48,175 nucleotides of DNA, from assembly GCA_028874905.1 (NCBI GenBank), contig JAPPGZ010000103.1:1-48175 (forward strand), written 5' to 3'. This DNA is from Gemmatimonadota bacterium (lineage in GTDB: Bacteria > Gemmatimonadota > Gemmatimonadetes > Longimicrobiales > Gaopeijiaceae). A program made the translations under genes and the position numbers. The notes below the pieces were generated by a model. It was not told where the DNA came from. It saw only the letters and a list, made by a program, of their open reading frames with translations, and did not search any database. Positions 16,443 through 23,980 of this stretch are shown one piece after another. Position 1 is the stretch's first letter, and every line of letters begins with the position of its first letter.

Positions 16443-18622
16443 ATGAGCGACCGCCTCTATTTCTTCCTGCTCTGGACCGGCGGCATCCTCTTCGGCCTCA
16501 TGGCCGCCGCGGGTCCGGGTCCCTTCACCGACCGGCTCTGGCGCGCCGGCCGGTGGACCCTCCAGATCGGTGGCGCCCCCGCCCTGCTCGCTCTTCGCGC
16601 GCTGGGCGTCCAGCTTACCTGGCGCGTCGTCTCCGGGGTCGTCCTCGCTTGCGCGGCCTTCGGCTGGGCGGCCGTCGCCCGTCCCTGGCCGGCCCCCGGC
16701 GCCAACCCTCTCCTCGATTTCATCGCGGTCGCCGACCCCCTCGCCTACCGGGCCCTCGCCGCCTGGTATATGACCGTGCCTGGGCTCGCCGCCTTTGGCG
16801 CCTTCATGGCCGGCACCGGCGCCTGGCGCGTCTGGGTCCAGGGCCGCGGTGGCGGCGGCGGCAAGCGGGGGCTCCTGCCCCCCTGGCCCGATCCCGACCT
16901 CGCGGGGCCCCGCCTCGTCGTCGGCGAACTTCATCACCCCACAGAGCCGAGGGAGATCGAGCGCCCCGCCTGGCTTACGATCCCCGAGCGCGGGCTCTAC
17001 ACCGGCACCGCCATCTTCGGCGCCGTCGGGACCGGGAAGACCTCGGCGTTGATGCATCCCTTCGCCCGCCAGCTCCTCACCTGGCAGGCCGACGACCCTG
17101 CCCGCCGTGTCGCCGCCCTCGTCCTCGAGGTCAAGGGCGACTTCTGCTACGACGTCCGAAAGATCCTCGCCGACGCCGGCCGCGAGGACGACTACCACGA
17201 ACTCGGCATCGACGGCCGGTGGCAGTGGAACCCTCTCGACACCGACATGGACAGCTATTCGCTGGCCTACACCCTCGCCGCCCTGTTGAACCAGCTTTTC
17301 GGCAAGGGCAAGGAACCCTTCTGGCAGCAGGCCTCCACCAACCTGATCCGCTGGATCATCGAGCTTCACCGGGCCCTGCCCTCCACCTGGTGCACGCTCC
17401 AGGACGTCTACCGCTGCGCGATCGATCCCAAGCTCCTACGCAAGCGGATCGACGAAGCCCGAGACTTCGCGGGCCTCGACGAGGCGATCATCCTCCCGGA
17501 CCACGTGTGGACGCGCCACGCCGCAGCGCTTGCTTCCCACCCGTGGAAGCACGCCGGCGACCAGGTCACCGCGCCCTACGATCCAGCTCTCGTCGACGAC
17601 CTCCTCGCGCGGGGCGTCCGGGTCGACACCCGGGAGCCTTCCACCAGCGAACACGCCGAGCGCGTCCGCGCCGTCGAACGATGGTACGAGTACGACTGGA
17701 AGGCGCTCGACACCAAGCTGCGCACCTCGATCGTCGAGGGCGTCAGCGTCTTTCTCTCGATGTTCGATCTCCCCGATGTTGCCCGGGTCTTCTGTCCTCC
17801 CCCACCCAAGACGCCCCCCGGGCGCGGGGCGAGTGTGGTCCCCATCTCCCACGGCCGCGACCCCGGTCCGGCCGCAACCCCTCTCCTTCAGCGCCTCCCC
17901 CGTCTCGACCAACTCATCGAGGGCGGCAAGGTTCTCGCCTTCAACATGCCCGCCGGGTCTTTCTCCCGCCCTCGCGAGGGCGGCGGGAGTTCTCCTCAAG
18001 AACGCCTGGCTGCAGGCCCTCCTGAAGCGCCCCGCGGCCATGAAGCGACACCCGAACCGCTACTTCCGGCCGGCCGTCTTCATATGCGACGAGTACCAGA
18101 GCTTCGCCACGGTCGGCGAAGACGACCCCCTCGGGCGACGAGAAGTCCTTCGCGCTGACGCGCCAGTGCCGCTGCATCCCGATCGTCGCCACACAGAGCA
18201 TCTCCTCTCTCCGCTCCGTCCTGCCCGGGCAGGACGCCTGGCGCTCCCTGATCCAGACGCTTCGGACCCGGATCTTCCTCTCGCTGTCCGATACGGCCAG
18301 CGCGAGCCTCGCCTCCGAAATGTGCGGCAAGGCCGTCCGCTACACGCCCTCCTACAGCTTCTCCGAACAGGCCAAGGGGTTCGGGCTCCTTACCGGCCGC
18401 GCCGGCGGCGGCAAGGGCAGCGTCGGCGCGTCCAAGAGCTACCGGCAGGTCCGCGAGCCCGTGTTCCACCCCCGTGCCTTCACCCTCCTCGACAACTGCC
18501 AGGCGATCGCGCTCCCCTACGACGGTGCCCGGGCCCTGCCCGCCACCCGCGTCTATCTCAAGCCCTACTGGCTTCCCAGGGAACTCCCCTACTGGCGGGC
18601 CAGAGAGACCGGAAAGCTCTGA
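16443..18622 (+). CDS. traG: TraG/VirD4 coupling ATPase, reading frame broken by two single-base insertions
   Basis: Starts at ATG 16443. Two N-terminal membrane regions (about 7-25 and 100-125) precede Walker A 'GAVGTGKT' (about 193-200) and Walker B 'FICDEYQSFA'. Homology moves from frame 1 to frame 2 at GGG 17955-17957 (after 'LAFNMPAG', continuing 'LSPALARAAGVLLK'). It moves to a third frame at the C-run 18126-18130 (after 'VGEDDP', continuing 'GDEKSFALTRQ', then 'CIPIVATQSISSLRS') and ends at 18622. Both shifts are explained by one extra base in a homopolymer. The rest is undamaged, so sequencing or assembly error is as likely as true decay. The protein would bring the DNA-protein complex to the channel. 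Confidence 0.85.
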
Positions 18623-19602
18623 TGAGCATCTCTCTTGAAGATCTCCGCTCCTTCCTGCCCGGGATCGAGGACCTCCTCGAAGACCTGGACGTCTCGGAGC
18701 TCATGATCAACGGCCCGGGCAACGTCTGGGTCGAGCGGGCCGGCCAGGGCCTGAAGCCCTACCCGGCTCCGGACCTCGACGCCGCCGCGCTCCATCGCGC
18801 GGCGATCCACATCGCCCGGCCCCTCGGGCTCGACCCCGAGGCCATGCCCATCATCGACGCCCGCCTCGAGGACGGCTCCCGCGTCGCGATCTGCGTTGCG
18901 CCGGCCACACCCTACACCGCCATTACCATCCGGCGGTTCGGGACCCGTTCCTTCACCGCCCAGGATCTCGTCGAGCTCGGCTCGCTCACACCCGGGATCC
19001 TGGACTACGCCCGCCGCACCCTCGCCGCAGGACGCAACATCCTCGTCTCCGGGGGAACCGGAAGCGGGAAGACCACCCTTCTCAACGCCCTCATCGCAGA
19101 CCTTCCCTCCGAGGACCGGATCGTCGCCATCGAGGACACGCTGGAGCTCCGGATCGAGCAGCCCAACACCCTCCGCTTCGAGGCCCGCGAGCTCGGGGAC
19201 GGCGAAGTCACCATCCGCGACCTCGTTCGTCACACCCTCCGCCATCGCCCCGACCACATCATCGTCGGCGAATTGCGCGGGGCCGAGGCCGCCGATCTCC
19301 TCCAGGCCCTCAACACCGGCCACGGCGGCAGCATGACGACCATCCACGCCAACAACGCGACTTCTGCCCTCTCCCGGCTCGCCAGCTGCGCCATGCAGGC
19401 CGGAGACCTGCCCTGGGAGGTCGTCTGCCGCGGCGTCGTCGACGGCATCGCCCTCATCCTCCACATCACCCGCCACGAAGGCAGGCGCTATGTCGAAGAG
19501 TCCCTCGAGCTCTGCGGATGGCGGCAACAGGACAACGCCTGGCTCACCACCCCCGCGTACGAATGGAACGAAAGAGCTCCCGACGACCCCGGCCATGTAT
19601 AG
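18622..19602 (+). CDS. trbB: TrbB/VirB11-type secretion ATPase
   Basis: 326 residues; start overlaps the traG stop (TGATG). Walker A 'GGTGSGKTTL' lies near 143-152, an Asp-box-like 'IVAIEDTLEL' near 170, Walker B 'IIVGELRGAEA' near 213, and the His box 'GGSMTTIHANN' near 235. Length and motif order are those of hexameric VirB11/TrbB ATPases, which switch VirB4 between pilus building and transfer. In RP4, trbB opens the operon; here it comes at the end, after traG. Confidence 0.93.
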   Translation: MSISLEDLRSFLPGIEDLLEDLDVSELMINGPGNVWVERAGQGLKPYPAPDLDAAALHRAAIHIARPLGLDPEAMPIIDARLEDGSRVAICVAPATPYTAITIRRFGTRSFTAQDLVELGSLTPGILDYARRTLAAGRNILVSGGTGSGKTTLLNALIADLPSEDRIVAIEDTLELRIEQPNTLRFEARELGDGEVTIRDLVRHTLRHRPDHIIVGELRGAEAADLLQALNTGHGGSMTTIHANNATSALSRLASCAMQAGDLPWEVVCRGVVDGIALILHITRHEGRRYVEESLELCGWRQQDNAWLTTPAYEWNERAPDDPGHV

Positions 19603-19659
19603 ACAACATCGATCGCCAGCAGTTTCCAACGCCTTTCCCCACAGAGGAGGAGAGAGAGA

Positions 19660-19854
19660 ATGAAGACCCTCACCATCGAGGGCGTCACCGTCCTCGCCCC
19701 CGAAACCCGCGAGGAGCTGGAGGAGGCCGTCGACAGCGGCCAGCCCTTCCAGCCGCCCGCCGACCTGGCCGAGGAATACGGCCTTCCCACCGATGCCCAC
19801 GTCGTCGACGGCGAGGACGTGGGCGTTCTCGACGACCCCAACGACCAGGAGTGA
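19660..19854 (+). CDS. Small acidic hypothetical protein
   Basis: 64 residues, strongly acidic, with a very good GAGGAGAGAGAG ribosome site before ATG 19660. The sequence is rich in E, D and P ('EELEEAVDSGQPFQPPADL'). No family recognised. It follows trbB in the same direction and probably shares its transcript. Confidence 0.55.
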   Translation: MKTLTIEGVTVLAPETREELEEAVDSGQPFQPPADLAEEYGLPTDAHVVDGEDVGVLDDPNDQE

Positions 19855-19863
19855 ACTCCGCCA

Positions 19864-20139
19864 ATGCCTGCTCCCAAACCCCCCGCTGCCGACATCCGGA
19901 TCGGCCCCGTCCGCGCCGCCATTTGGGACAACCAGACCCAGGACGGCCAGCCCTTCCACACCGTCACCTTCTCCCGGCTCTACAAGAACGACGACGGCGA
20001 ATGGCGCGACACCCCGAGCTTCCGCACTCGCGACCTGTTGCCCCTCGCGAAGCTCGCCGACCGCGCCCACAGCAAGATCCTCCAGTTGAAGGAGGAGGCC
20101 CGCGGCGCCGGCGAGGAGGAGACCGATGCCGAATCTTGA
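19864..20139 (+). CDS. Small conserved-looking plasmid protein, function unknown
   Basis: 91 residues starting nine bases after the previous stop. The core 'IRIGPVRAAIWDNQTQDG' with 'HTVTFSRLYKNDDGEWRDT' is a beta-rich pattern seen in small uncharacterised plasmid proteins, and the C-terminus is a charged helix. Its end overlaps the next gene by 14 bases. A single-strand-binding role is possible but only a guess. Confidence 0.55.
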   Translation: MPAPKPPAADIRIGPVRAAIWDNQTQDGQPFHTVTFSRLYKNDDGEWRDTPSFRTRDLLPLAKLADRAHSKILQLKEEARGAGEEETDAES

Positions 20140-20620
20140 ACTCCCCGGACCCACTTCCCTTCCCGACGCCACCGTCATTCGCGGACGACGCATCCGCGGC
20201 CGCGGCGCCACCTGCACCGTAGGAGGAACCCCCGTCGGCGCCGATGGGGCGCTCTGGCAGACCTCCCTCTGCATCGCCTCCTACGCTCCCTCGGGTCCGG
20301 ACTGGGGGGACGGCGGTCCCGGACCTGCGCAGCTCGCGATCGCGCTCCTTCTCTTGGTCACGGACTCCAACGAGGCCGAGCGCTTCCACCCACTCTTCAG
20401 GGACGCCGTCCTCGCCGGCATTCAGGCTGACGACTGGACCCTTACACTCGGCGACATCCGCCGCTGGCTCGGCCTGGTCCGGATCGGAATCGATCCCTCG
20501 AACACCATCCGGCGTCGCAACGACGCCATGATCCTTGCCACTCAGTCTTCCGTCGTCGACGCCGCTGGCACTCTTGCCATCTGCCTCACCGGACCGGAGG
20601 AGCTCTCGACTATGCGATAA
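20126..20620 (+). CDS. DUF6166-like protein, unusual C-terminus
   Basis: 164 residues from ATG 20126 with an upstream GGAGGAGA. The centre, 'GDGGPGPAQLAIALLLLVTD' followed by a 'W-LTLGDIRRWL' helix, matches the small DUF6166-type domain. Broken relatives lie at 23632-23833 and 29622-29958 ('WGWGYAGSGPAQFALALLLD'). The last ~45 residues ('NDAMILATQSSVVDAAG' and on) are not expected for that domain and vaguely recall the ATPase C-terminal motif of VirB4. The stop lies inside the 13-bp repeat, so the 3' end may be a recombination junction. Confidence 0.55.
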   Translation: MPNLELPGPTSLPDATVIRGRRIRGRGATCTVGGTPVGADGALWQTSLCIASYAPSGPDWGDGGPGPAQLAIALLLLVTDSNEAERFHPLFRDAVLAGIQADDWTLTLGDIRRWLGLVRIGIDPSNTIRRRNDAMILATQSSVVDAAGTLAICLTGPEELSTMR

Positions 20621-21056
20621 AGCAGATTATCATACAGAGCGGAAGAGAACGATACGGGGGGAGCAGGGCGACGGCAAGGGCGCGCCCTGGATTCCGATCC
20701 AAGCCTTCCGGGATCTGTCGGCCGGAGGCCTGAAGCTCTTCGGTTTCCTGAGCGGTCTCCATTGGCCGGGCAGGCCATCGCGCTATCGGCTGCGGAGTGT
20801 GTCGAATCCCCTCGGATGCTGCGAGCGCTCGCTGCGGTACTGGCGGCGCGAACTTGAGGGGAGGGGATGGCTAGCGCCGGGCCAGCTGACGATTCGGCGT
20901 CCCGACCGACTGAAGAAGGGATCCCGGGTCCGGATCGGCGTGAGCAGGTTCGCAGTGATGCTGCGGGCCGTACGTGGCGATCACGTTCGCGACCCGGGTC
21001 GCGAATGCGGCAGGCTACGGGGACGAGACGCCGGTTGGGAGCGGCCCGTACAGTGA
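20577..21056 (+). CDS. Winged-helix initiator-like protein, 5' end uncertain
   Basis: The frame is open from 20535 but has only TTG codons (20535, 20577) as possible starts, inside the overlapping DUF6166-like gene, so the true 5' end may have been lost at the 13-bp junction. The readable core 'FRDLSAGGLKLFGFLSGLHW' and 'LGCCERSLRYWRRELEGRGW' is a winged-helix pattern also found in plasmid initiators. It is a distant relative of the 27873-28727 protein, sharing 'LG-C...IR/LR-WRR-LE-KG'. Its stop overlaps the next GTG (21053). Confidence 0.45.
   Translation, partial: PSASPDRRSSRLCDKADYHTERKRTIRGEQGDGKGAPWIPIQAFRDLSAGGLKLFGFLSGLHWPGRPSRYRLRSVSNPLGCCERSLRYWRRELEGRGWLAPGQLTIRRPDRLKKGSRVRIGVSRFAVMLRAVRGDHVRDPGRECGRLRGRDAGWERPVQ
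20619..20631 (+). repeat. 13-bp element AAAGCAGATTATC, copy 2
   Basis: Exact plus-strand match to the minus-strand copy at 2581-2593, so the two copies flank the whole conjugation block (2.6-20.6 kb) as inverted repeats. It also forms the stop region of the DUF6166-like gene. Confidence 0.6.
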
Positions 21057-21584
21057 GTCGTCGACGGCCGCGGGCTCCGACCGAAGGCGTCAGAAATCAC
21101 ATGATGTGGTCCGGTCGGCGTGGGCCACCAAGAGGGCCGCGCACGGTGCGATGGAAGGAGCTCACGCTCGAAGGGCACGCCAAGTCGCTCGGCCAGTGCC
21201 CGTCGGTGATCCGGAAGTGGCGCCGCAGGCTCGAGGACAAGGGCATCCTTCCCCCGGGCGAGCTGCGACCCTATGACAAGTGGATGAACACGACCGGGGT
21301 CCAGGTGGTGCGGCTGGGACGTGCCGTACGCCCCGTCGAGTTGGTTCGCGGTGGCGGCCGTGCAGTTCGACAACGAGCCGCTGGTTGACGGCAGGGCGGG
21401 AAAGCCCGTGCGCCGAAGCATCTTCAAGCGGTTGGCGAGGGAGATCGAGGGGACGGGCCCGGCGCCGGCGCGGAGCCGTGCGCCAGGGGGATGGGCCGTA
21501 ACGGCCGGGAGGTCGTCGAAGGCGCTTGGTAAGCGCCATGGAATCGTGTTTGCGGGCCCGGCGGTCCGCGATCGCGCGGGGTGA
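21053..21584 (+). pseudogene. Decayed copy of the 27873-28727 gene
   Basis: Begins at GTG 21053 with 'SRRRPRAPTEGVRNHMMWSG' and runs parallel to the intact gene at 27873. An internal block of about 180 bp (the part after 'PPRGPRT') is missing. An extra G in the 'CTGGGAC' near 21320 and a 13-bp loss then shift the frame, so the reading stops at 21388; the original continuation 'SSWFAVAAVQFDNEPLVDG' is in another frame to about 21450. Downstream sequence to 21584 also matches 28727-28870. This is a clear duplication followed by decay. Confidence 0.7.
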
Positions 21585-21915
21585 GTTGTTTACCCGGGAA
21601 CTGGCCGGGGCGGTCCTGGGCCGGGCGGCCGTGCTGGACAGCTGGCGGAAGGACCTTGCCCGCCACCAGAAGGAGGAGCGGGCGGCGCTCGGCAAGGCGC
21701 ACCAGGAGAGCGCCGGGGAGTACGAGCGGGGCGTGCGGCGGACCTACGCCCGCGACGCGCGGCGTGCCGTGGGCGGCGTGCTCCAGGCGAGGTGGACGGA
21801 GGCGCGGGAGCGGGAGGGGGCGGGAACTCGATCGCACTCCCCGCCGGGCTCCCGATCGCAGTCGAGACCGCGACTTCGGCCCCAGCAGGGTGACACCGAC
21901 CCTGGCGTTATATAA
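21538..21915 (+). CDS. Hypothetical helical protein (doubtful)
   Basis: 125 residues from ATG 21538. The first ~15 residues lie in the repeated region shared with 28.8 kb. The middle is charged and helical ('AAVLDSWRKDLARHQKEERA'), and the end is disordered R/S/P-rich. No family recognised. It may be a chance frame over duplicated sequence. Confidence 0.28.
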   Translation: MESCLRARRSAIARGELFTRELAGAVLGRAAVLDSWRKDLARHQKEERAALGKAHQESAGEYERGVRRTYARDARRAVGGVLQARWTEAREREGAGTRSHSPPGSRSQSRPRLRPQQGDTDPGVI

Positions 21916-21916
21916 C
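21890..21916 (+). promoter_or_regulatory. Candidate promoter for the RHH operon
   Basis: GTGACA at 21890-21895 and TATAAC at 21911-21916 are 15 bases apart in an unusually AT-rich patch (21907-21930) within GC-rich sequence. It lies 42 bases before the TTG start at 21958. The spacing is short, so this is a candidate only. Confidence 0.4.
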
Positions 21917-21957
21917 TTTCTAATAAGAGTGTTCACCCAAACAGCCGGAGAGCCCTT

Positions 21958-22140
21958 TTGGTCAAGCCGAAACTGATCTTGGAGATCGAGCCCGAGTTGA
22001 AGGCGGAGGTGTTCCGCGCCGCTCGCGAGACGCGCCAGAGCGCCAGCCGGTTCACGCGCGAGGCGCTGCGCGCCGAGGTGGCCCGGGTCCGTGCGCGCCG
22101 TGAGAAGGCGGCATCATCCGGCCGGGACGATCTCCGATGA
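21958..22140 (+). CDS. Small ribbon-helix-helix protein
   Basis: 60 residues from TTG 21958, with GGAG eight bases upstream; no ATG or GTG fits better. 'LILEIEPELKAEVFRAA' followed by 'QSASRFTREALRAEVARV' matches the RHH/CopG fold (strand, helix, turn, helix). It may repress its own operon. It overlaps the next gene by ATGA. Confidence 0.65.
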   Translation: MVKPKLILEIEPELKAEVFRAARETRQSASRFTREALRAEVARVRARREKAASSGRDDLR

Positions 22141-22550
22141 CCTGGCCCGGATGGGGAGAGGTGCTTCCTTTGCTCACCACGTTGGTGACCGCTGTGGCGA
22201 CCGTGATCGGGGCCGTGGTGACGTGGGCGCGGATCTCGGACCGGACGGTCTCGCGGGCGGTGGACAAGGCGGCGCGGCAATCCGAGAAAGCAGCCCGCGA
22301 GGCGGCGGCCGGGGTGAGCGCCGAGGTAAAGGCGCTGTCCGAGAAGCTGGCAACGAACGACTTCCCCCACGTGGAGACGCGGATCGAGCGGGGGTTGGCG
22401 GAGGCCCGCGCCGACCGGGAAGCTATGGAGACCCGAATCAGGGAGGACCGGGAGGCCATGGAAGCCCGCTTGGGTGGGCGTATCGAGCGCATGGAGAAGC
22501 GGCTGCTGGCGGCGGTTCAGCGGCCGGACACGGACGACTCCGAAGCCTGA
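22137..22550 (+). CDS. Membrane-anchored coiled-coil protein
   Basis: 137 residues. One N-terminal transmembrane helix ('LLTTLVTAVATVIGAVVTW', about 11-29) is followed by a long charged coiled coil with near-heptad 'REAMETRIREDREAMEAR' repeats. No enzyme motif. The ATGA overlap with the RHH gene shows a shared transcript. Its role is unknown; such proteins can be membrane tethers. Confidence 0.6.
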   Translation: MTWPGWGEVLPLLTTLVTAVATVIGAVVTWARISDRTVSRAVDKAARQSEKAAREAAAGVSAEVKALSEKLATNDFPHVETRIERGLAEARADREAMETRIREDREAMEARLGGRIERMEKRLLAAVQRPDTDDSEA

Positions 22551-22834
22551 ACACCTCCGAGACGGCGAAGCGGCTGCGGCCGCTGTCGTGGACCCAGCAG
22601 CAGAGGAAGCGCCGGTGCGCCTCCTGCGGCAAGCTCTACGTGGGCCGTCCCCGGCAGGAGCCCGTGTGCCTTACCTGCGACATCCGGGGGCGGGCGGCTC
22701 GCGGCGAGCACCCGGCCGCCATCGCGGCGCGCTTCGGAATCCCCCAGTTCCTCGTCGAGGCGACGCTGGAGCCCGATTTCCGCCCTACCCGTACCCCTCG
22801 GAGACCGGCGATCGTCGATCCTGGGCGATTCTAG
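22547..22834 (+). CDS. Small zinc-ribbon protein with HTH-like tail, start uncertain
   Basis: The frame carries 'CASCGKLYVG' and 'VCLTCDIRGRAA', a CxxC...CxxC zinc ribbon, then 'AAIAARFGIPQFLVEATL', a short helix-turn-helix-like segment, ending at TAG 22832-22834. No ATG, GTG or TTG lies in frame near the upstream stop. A CTG at 22547 touching the TGA (22548) would allow coupled initiation, and that is the start given here. Comparable CxxC proteins are encoded at 27445, 29948 and 30157. Confidence 0.45.
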   Translation: MNTSETAKRLRPLSWTQQQRKRRCASCGKLYVGRPRQEPVCLTCDIRGRAARGEHPAAIAARFGIPQFLVEATLEPDFRPTRTPRRPAIVDPGRF

Positions 22835-23349
22835 AGCCCGTAGATCTCCCGAATACGTTCCAGATCGGACGATCTGGACGTTCTGGGACCTCCTGACACG
22901 TCGGAGTAAGGAGATTTCCGACCTCGTCCAGCGGCTCCCTGAGCCTCTCCGGAACGCCCTGGAGGTCTCTCTCCCCCCCTGTGGGCCAGGTCGGGGGCAA
23001 AAGAACGCCGCCGCGGCCGTCGAGCGGCAGGGCCGCGCGGATCCGATCCAGGACTGGGAGGCCCATGGCCCCGCCCCGCACTCCGCCGCGCTTCCGGCTC
23101 CGGATCCCACCACCTCCCTTCCTCCGAAGGCAGAGGCCCCCGACGCGGTGCAGCTGTCGCTCGCGCTCGACGAGGAGGCCCGGCCGGACTGGCCCAGCGT
23201 GCGGTGCTTCGAGGACCGGGGGCTGCATCACCGCCACTGGAAGGCGGCGCGGCGCGTCCCCTGGCTCCAGATCAACGCGGAGAACAGCCTGGCGGCGTTC
23301 GCCTACATGGACGTCGCCCGGTCGCTCCACTCCCTCCGCGGGGCAGCCG
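22835..23349. other. 515-bp stretch without a confident gene
   Basis: A plus-strand frame is open throughout but has only a GTG at 23148 as start ('QLSLALDEEARPDWPSVRCF' and on, to 23378). It runs into the IS-end-like repeats at 23353, so it is probably a truncated gene fragment of unknown kind. Nothing else is supported here. Confidence 0.35.
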
Positions 23350-23352
23350 CCG

Positions 23353-23405
23353 AACCGGGACATTTTCCACGCCGATAACCGGGACATTTTCGGTGCCGAT
23401 TGACA
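23353..23405 (-). mobile_element. Orphan IS21-family-like element end
   Basis: On the minus strand the segment begins TGTCAATCGGCACCG at 23405 and contains two 24-bp tandem units, each with GAAAATGTCCCGG (plus-strand AACCGGGACATTTTC at 23353-23367 and 23377-23391). A TGTCAATCGGC tip with repeated 'AAAATG-CCC' units is the usual layout of IS21-family ends. No intact istA/istB adjoins it, so it is a solo end. An istA fragment lies far away at 46274. Confidence 0.45.
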
Positions 23406-23530
23406 GGGTGAGCGCTATGGAAACCGCCCATGAGTTCGCAGAGGTCCTCGATCGCAGTGTAGGGGGCGTCCTCCGGAGACCTTGGGAGCCGGATTGTCAG
23501 GTGCTCGGCGCCGGGCCAGAGCGAAATCGG

Positions 23531-23578
23531 TCGGGTTTCGGGAAAGCTACGGCTCCAGAATCGCCCCTAACGGACGAT
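23531..23578. repeat. Conserved ~50-bp non-coding element, copy 1
   Basis: Contains TTTCGGGAAAGCTACGGCTC and CTAACGGACGATC. Near-identical copies lie at 29521-29570 and 47905-47956. Copies 1 and 2 also lie inside a longer duplication (about 23455-23845 and 29449-29960). Each copy sits downstream of a minus-strand gene end. Confidence 0.65.
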
Positions 23579-23631
23579 CTCGACCTCCCGAGGGGTAGAG
23601 GTCGGGTGAAAACTGGGGCTCCGGACGCCAC

Positions 23632-23833
23632 TCAGAGCTTGAGGCGCTCCTCGATCCAGGTCGTGGAGAGGGTCCCAGCCGCCCGTCCAGGGCCAGAGGG
23701 TGACAAAGGCGTCCTTGAAATCCTGGTAGTGCTCAAGAAGGTCGAGGTCGGATCCGTCCGGCCTGATGACGCTGACGAGGGAGTCGAAGACGACGCCCAT
23801 CCAGGGCCGGGGGCGTGCGGAATCAGTCGGCAT
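23632..23833 (-). pseudogene. Decayed DUF6166-like gene, internal deletion
   Basis: Begins at ATG 23833 ('MPTDSARPRPWMGVVFDSLV') like the copy at 29958, but about 130 bp coding for the 'GYAGSGPAQFALALL' core are missing, so 'GSDLD' joins 'LLEHYQDFKDAFVT'. The end 'WIEERLKL' is in a different frame. The tail of the upstream zinc-finger gene ('EHRWANAD') is also still present at 23823-23850, showing that a larger operon segment was duplicated. Confidence 0.65.
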
Positions 23834-23861
23834 TGGCCCACCTATGCTCCTTAGCGAGCCG

Positions 23862-23966
23862 GGGCGAGCGTCACCCGAGGACGTGGAGGCGGCGCGGCTG
23901 ATGACCATCCCGGGCATCGGGCCGGTCACCACGATGGCCATCCAGACCTTCGCGCCGCCGCCGGTG
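23862..23966 (+). pseudogene. IS110-family transposase fragment
   Basis: The frame reads 'EDVEAARLMTIPGIGPVTTM' then 'AIQTFAPP', the helix-hairpin-helix region of the C-terminal Transposase_20 domain in IS110/IS1111 transposases. Nothing of the DEDD domain or the catalytic serine is present, so this is a scrap, cut off on both sides. Confidence 0.65.
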
Positions 23967-23980
23967 AGCTGTCGGCGCGG

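Noticed and set aside
17955..18130. Programmed ribosomal frameshifting in traG
   Set aside because: Neither site is a known slippery sequence, and two independent +1 events in one gene are better explained by sequence error or decay. The nearby palindrome was noted but is not enough.
20541..20600. Fusion of a VirB4 C-terminal piece to the DUF6166-like protein
   Set aside because: The resemblance is limited to 'ILATQS' and is too short to claim homology.
23531..23578. Integron attC site (CTAAC near a tyrosine recombinase)
   Set aside because: No paired R'/R'' core sites or imperfect palindrome typical of attC, and the recombinase lacks any sign of the integron-specific insert.
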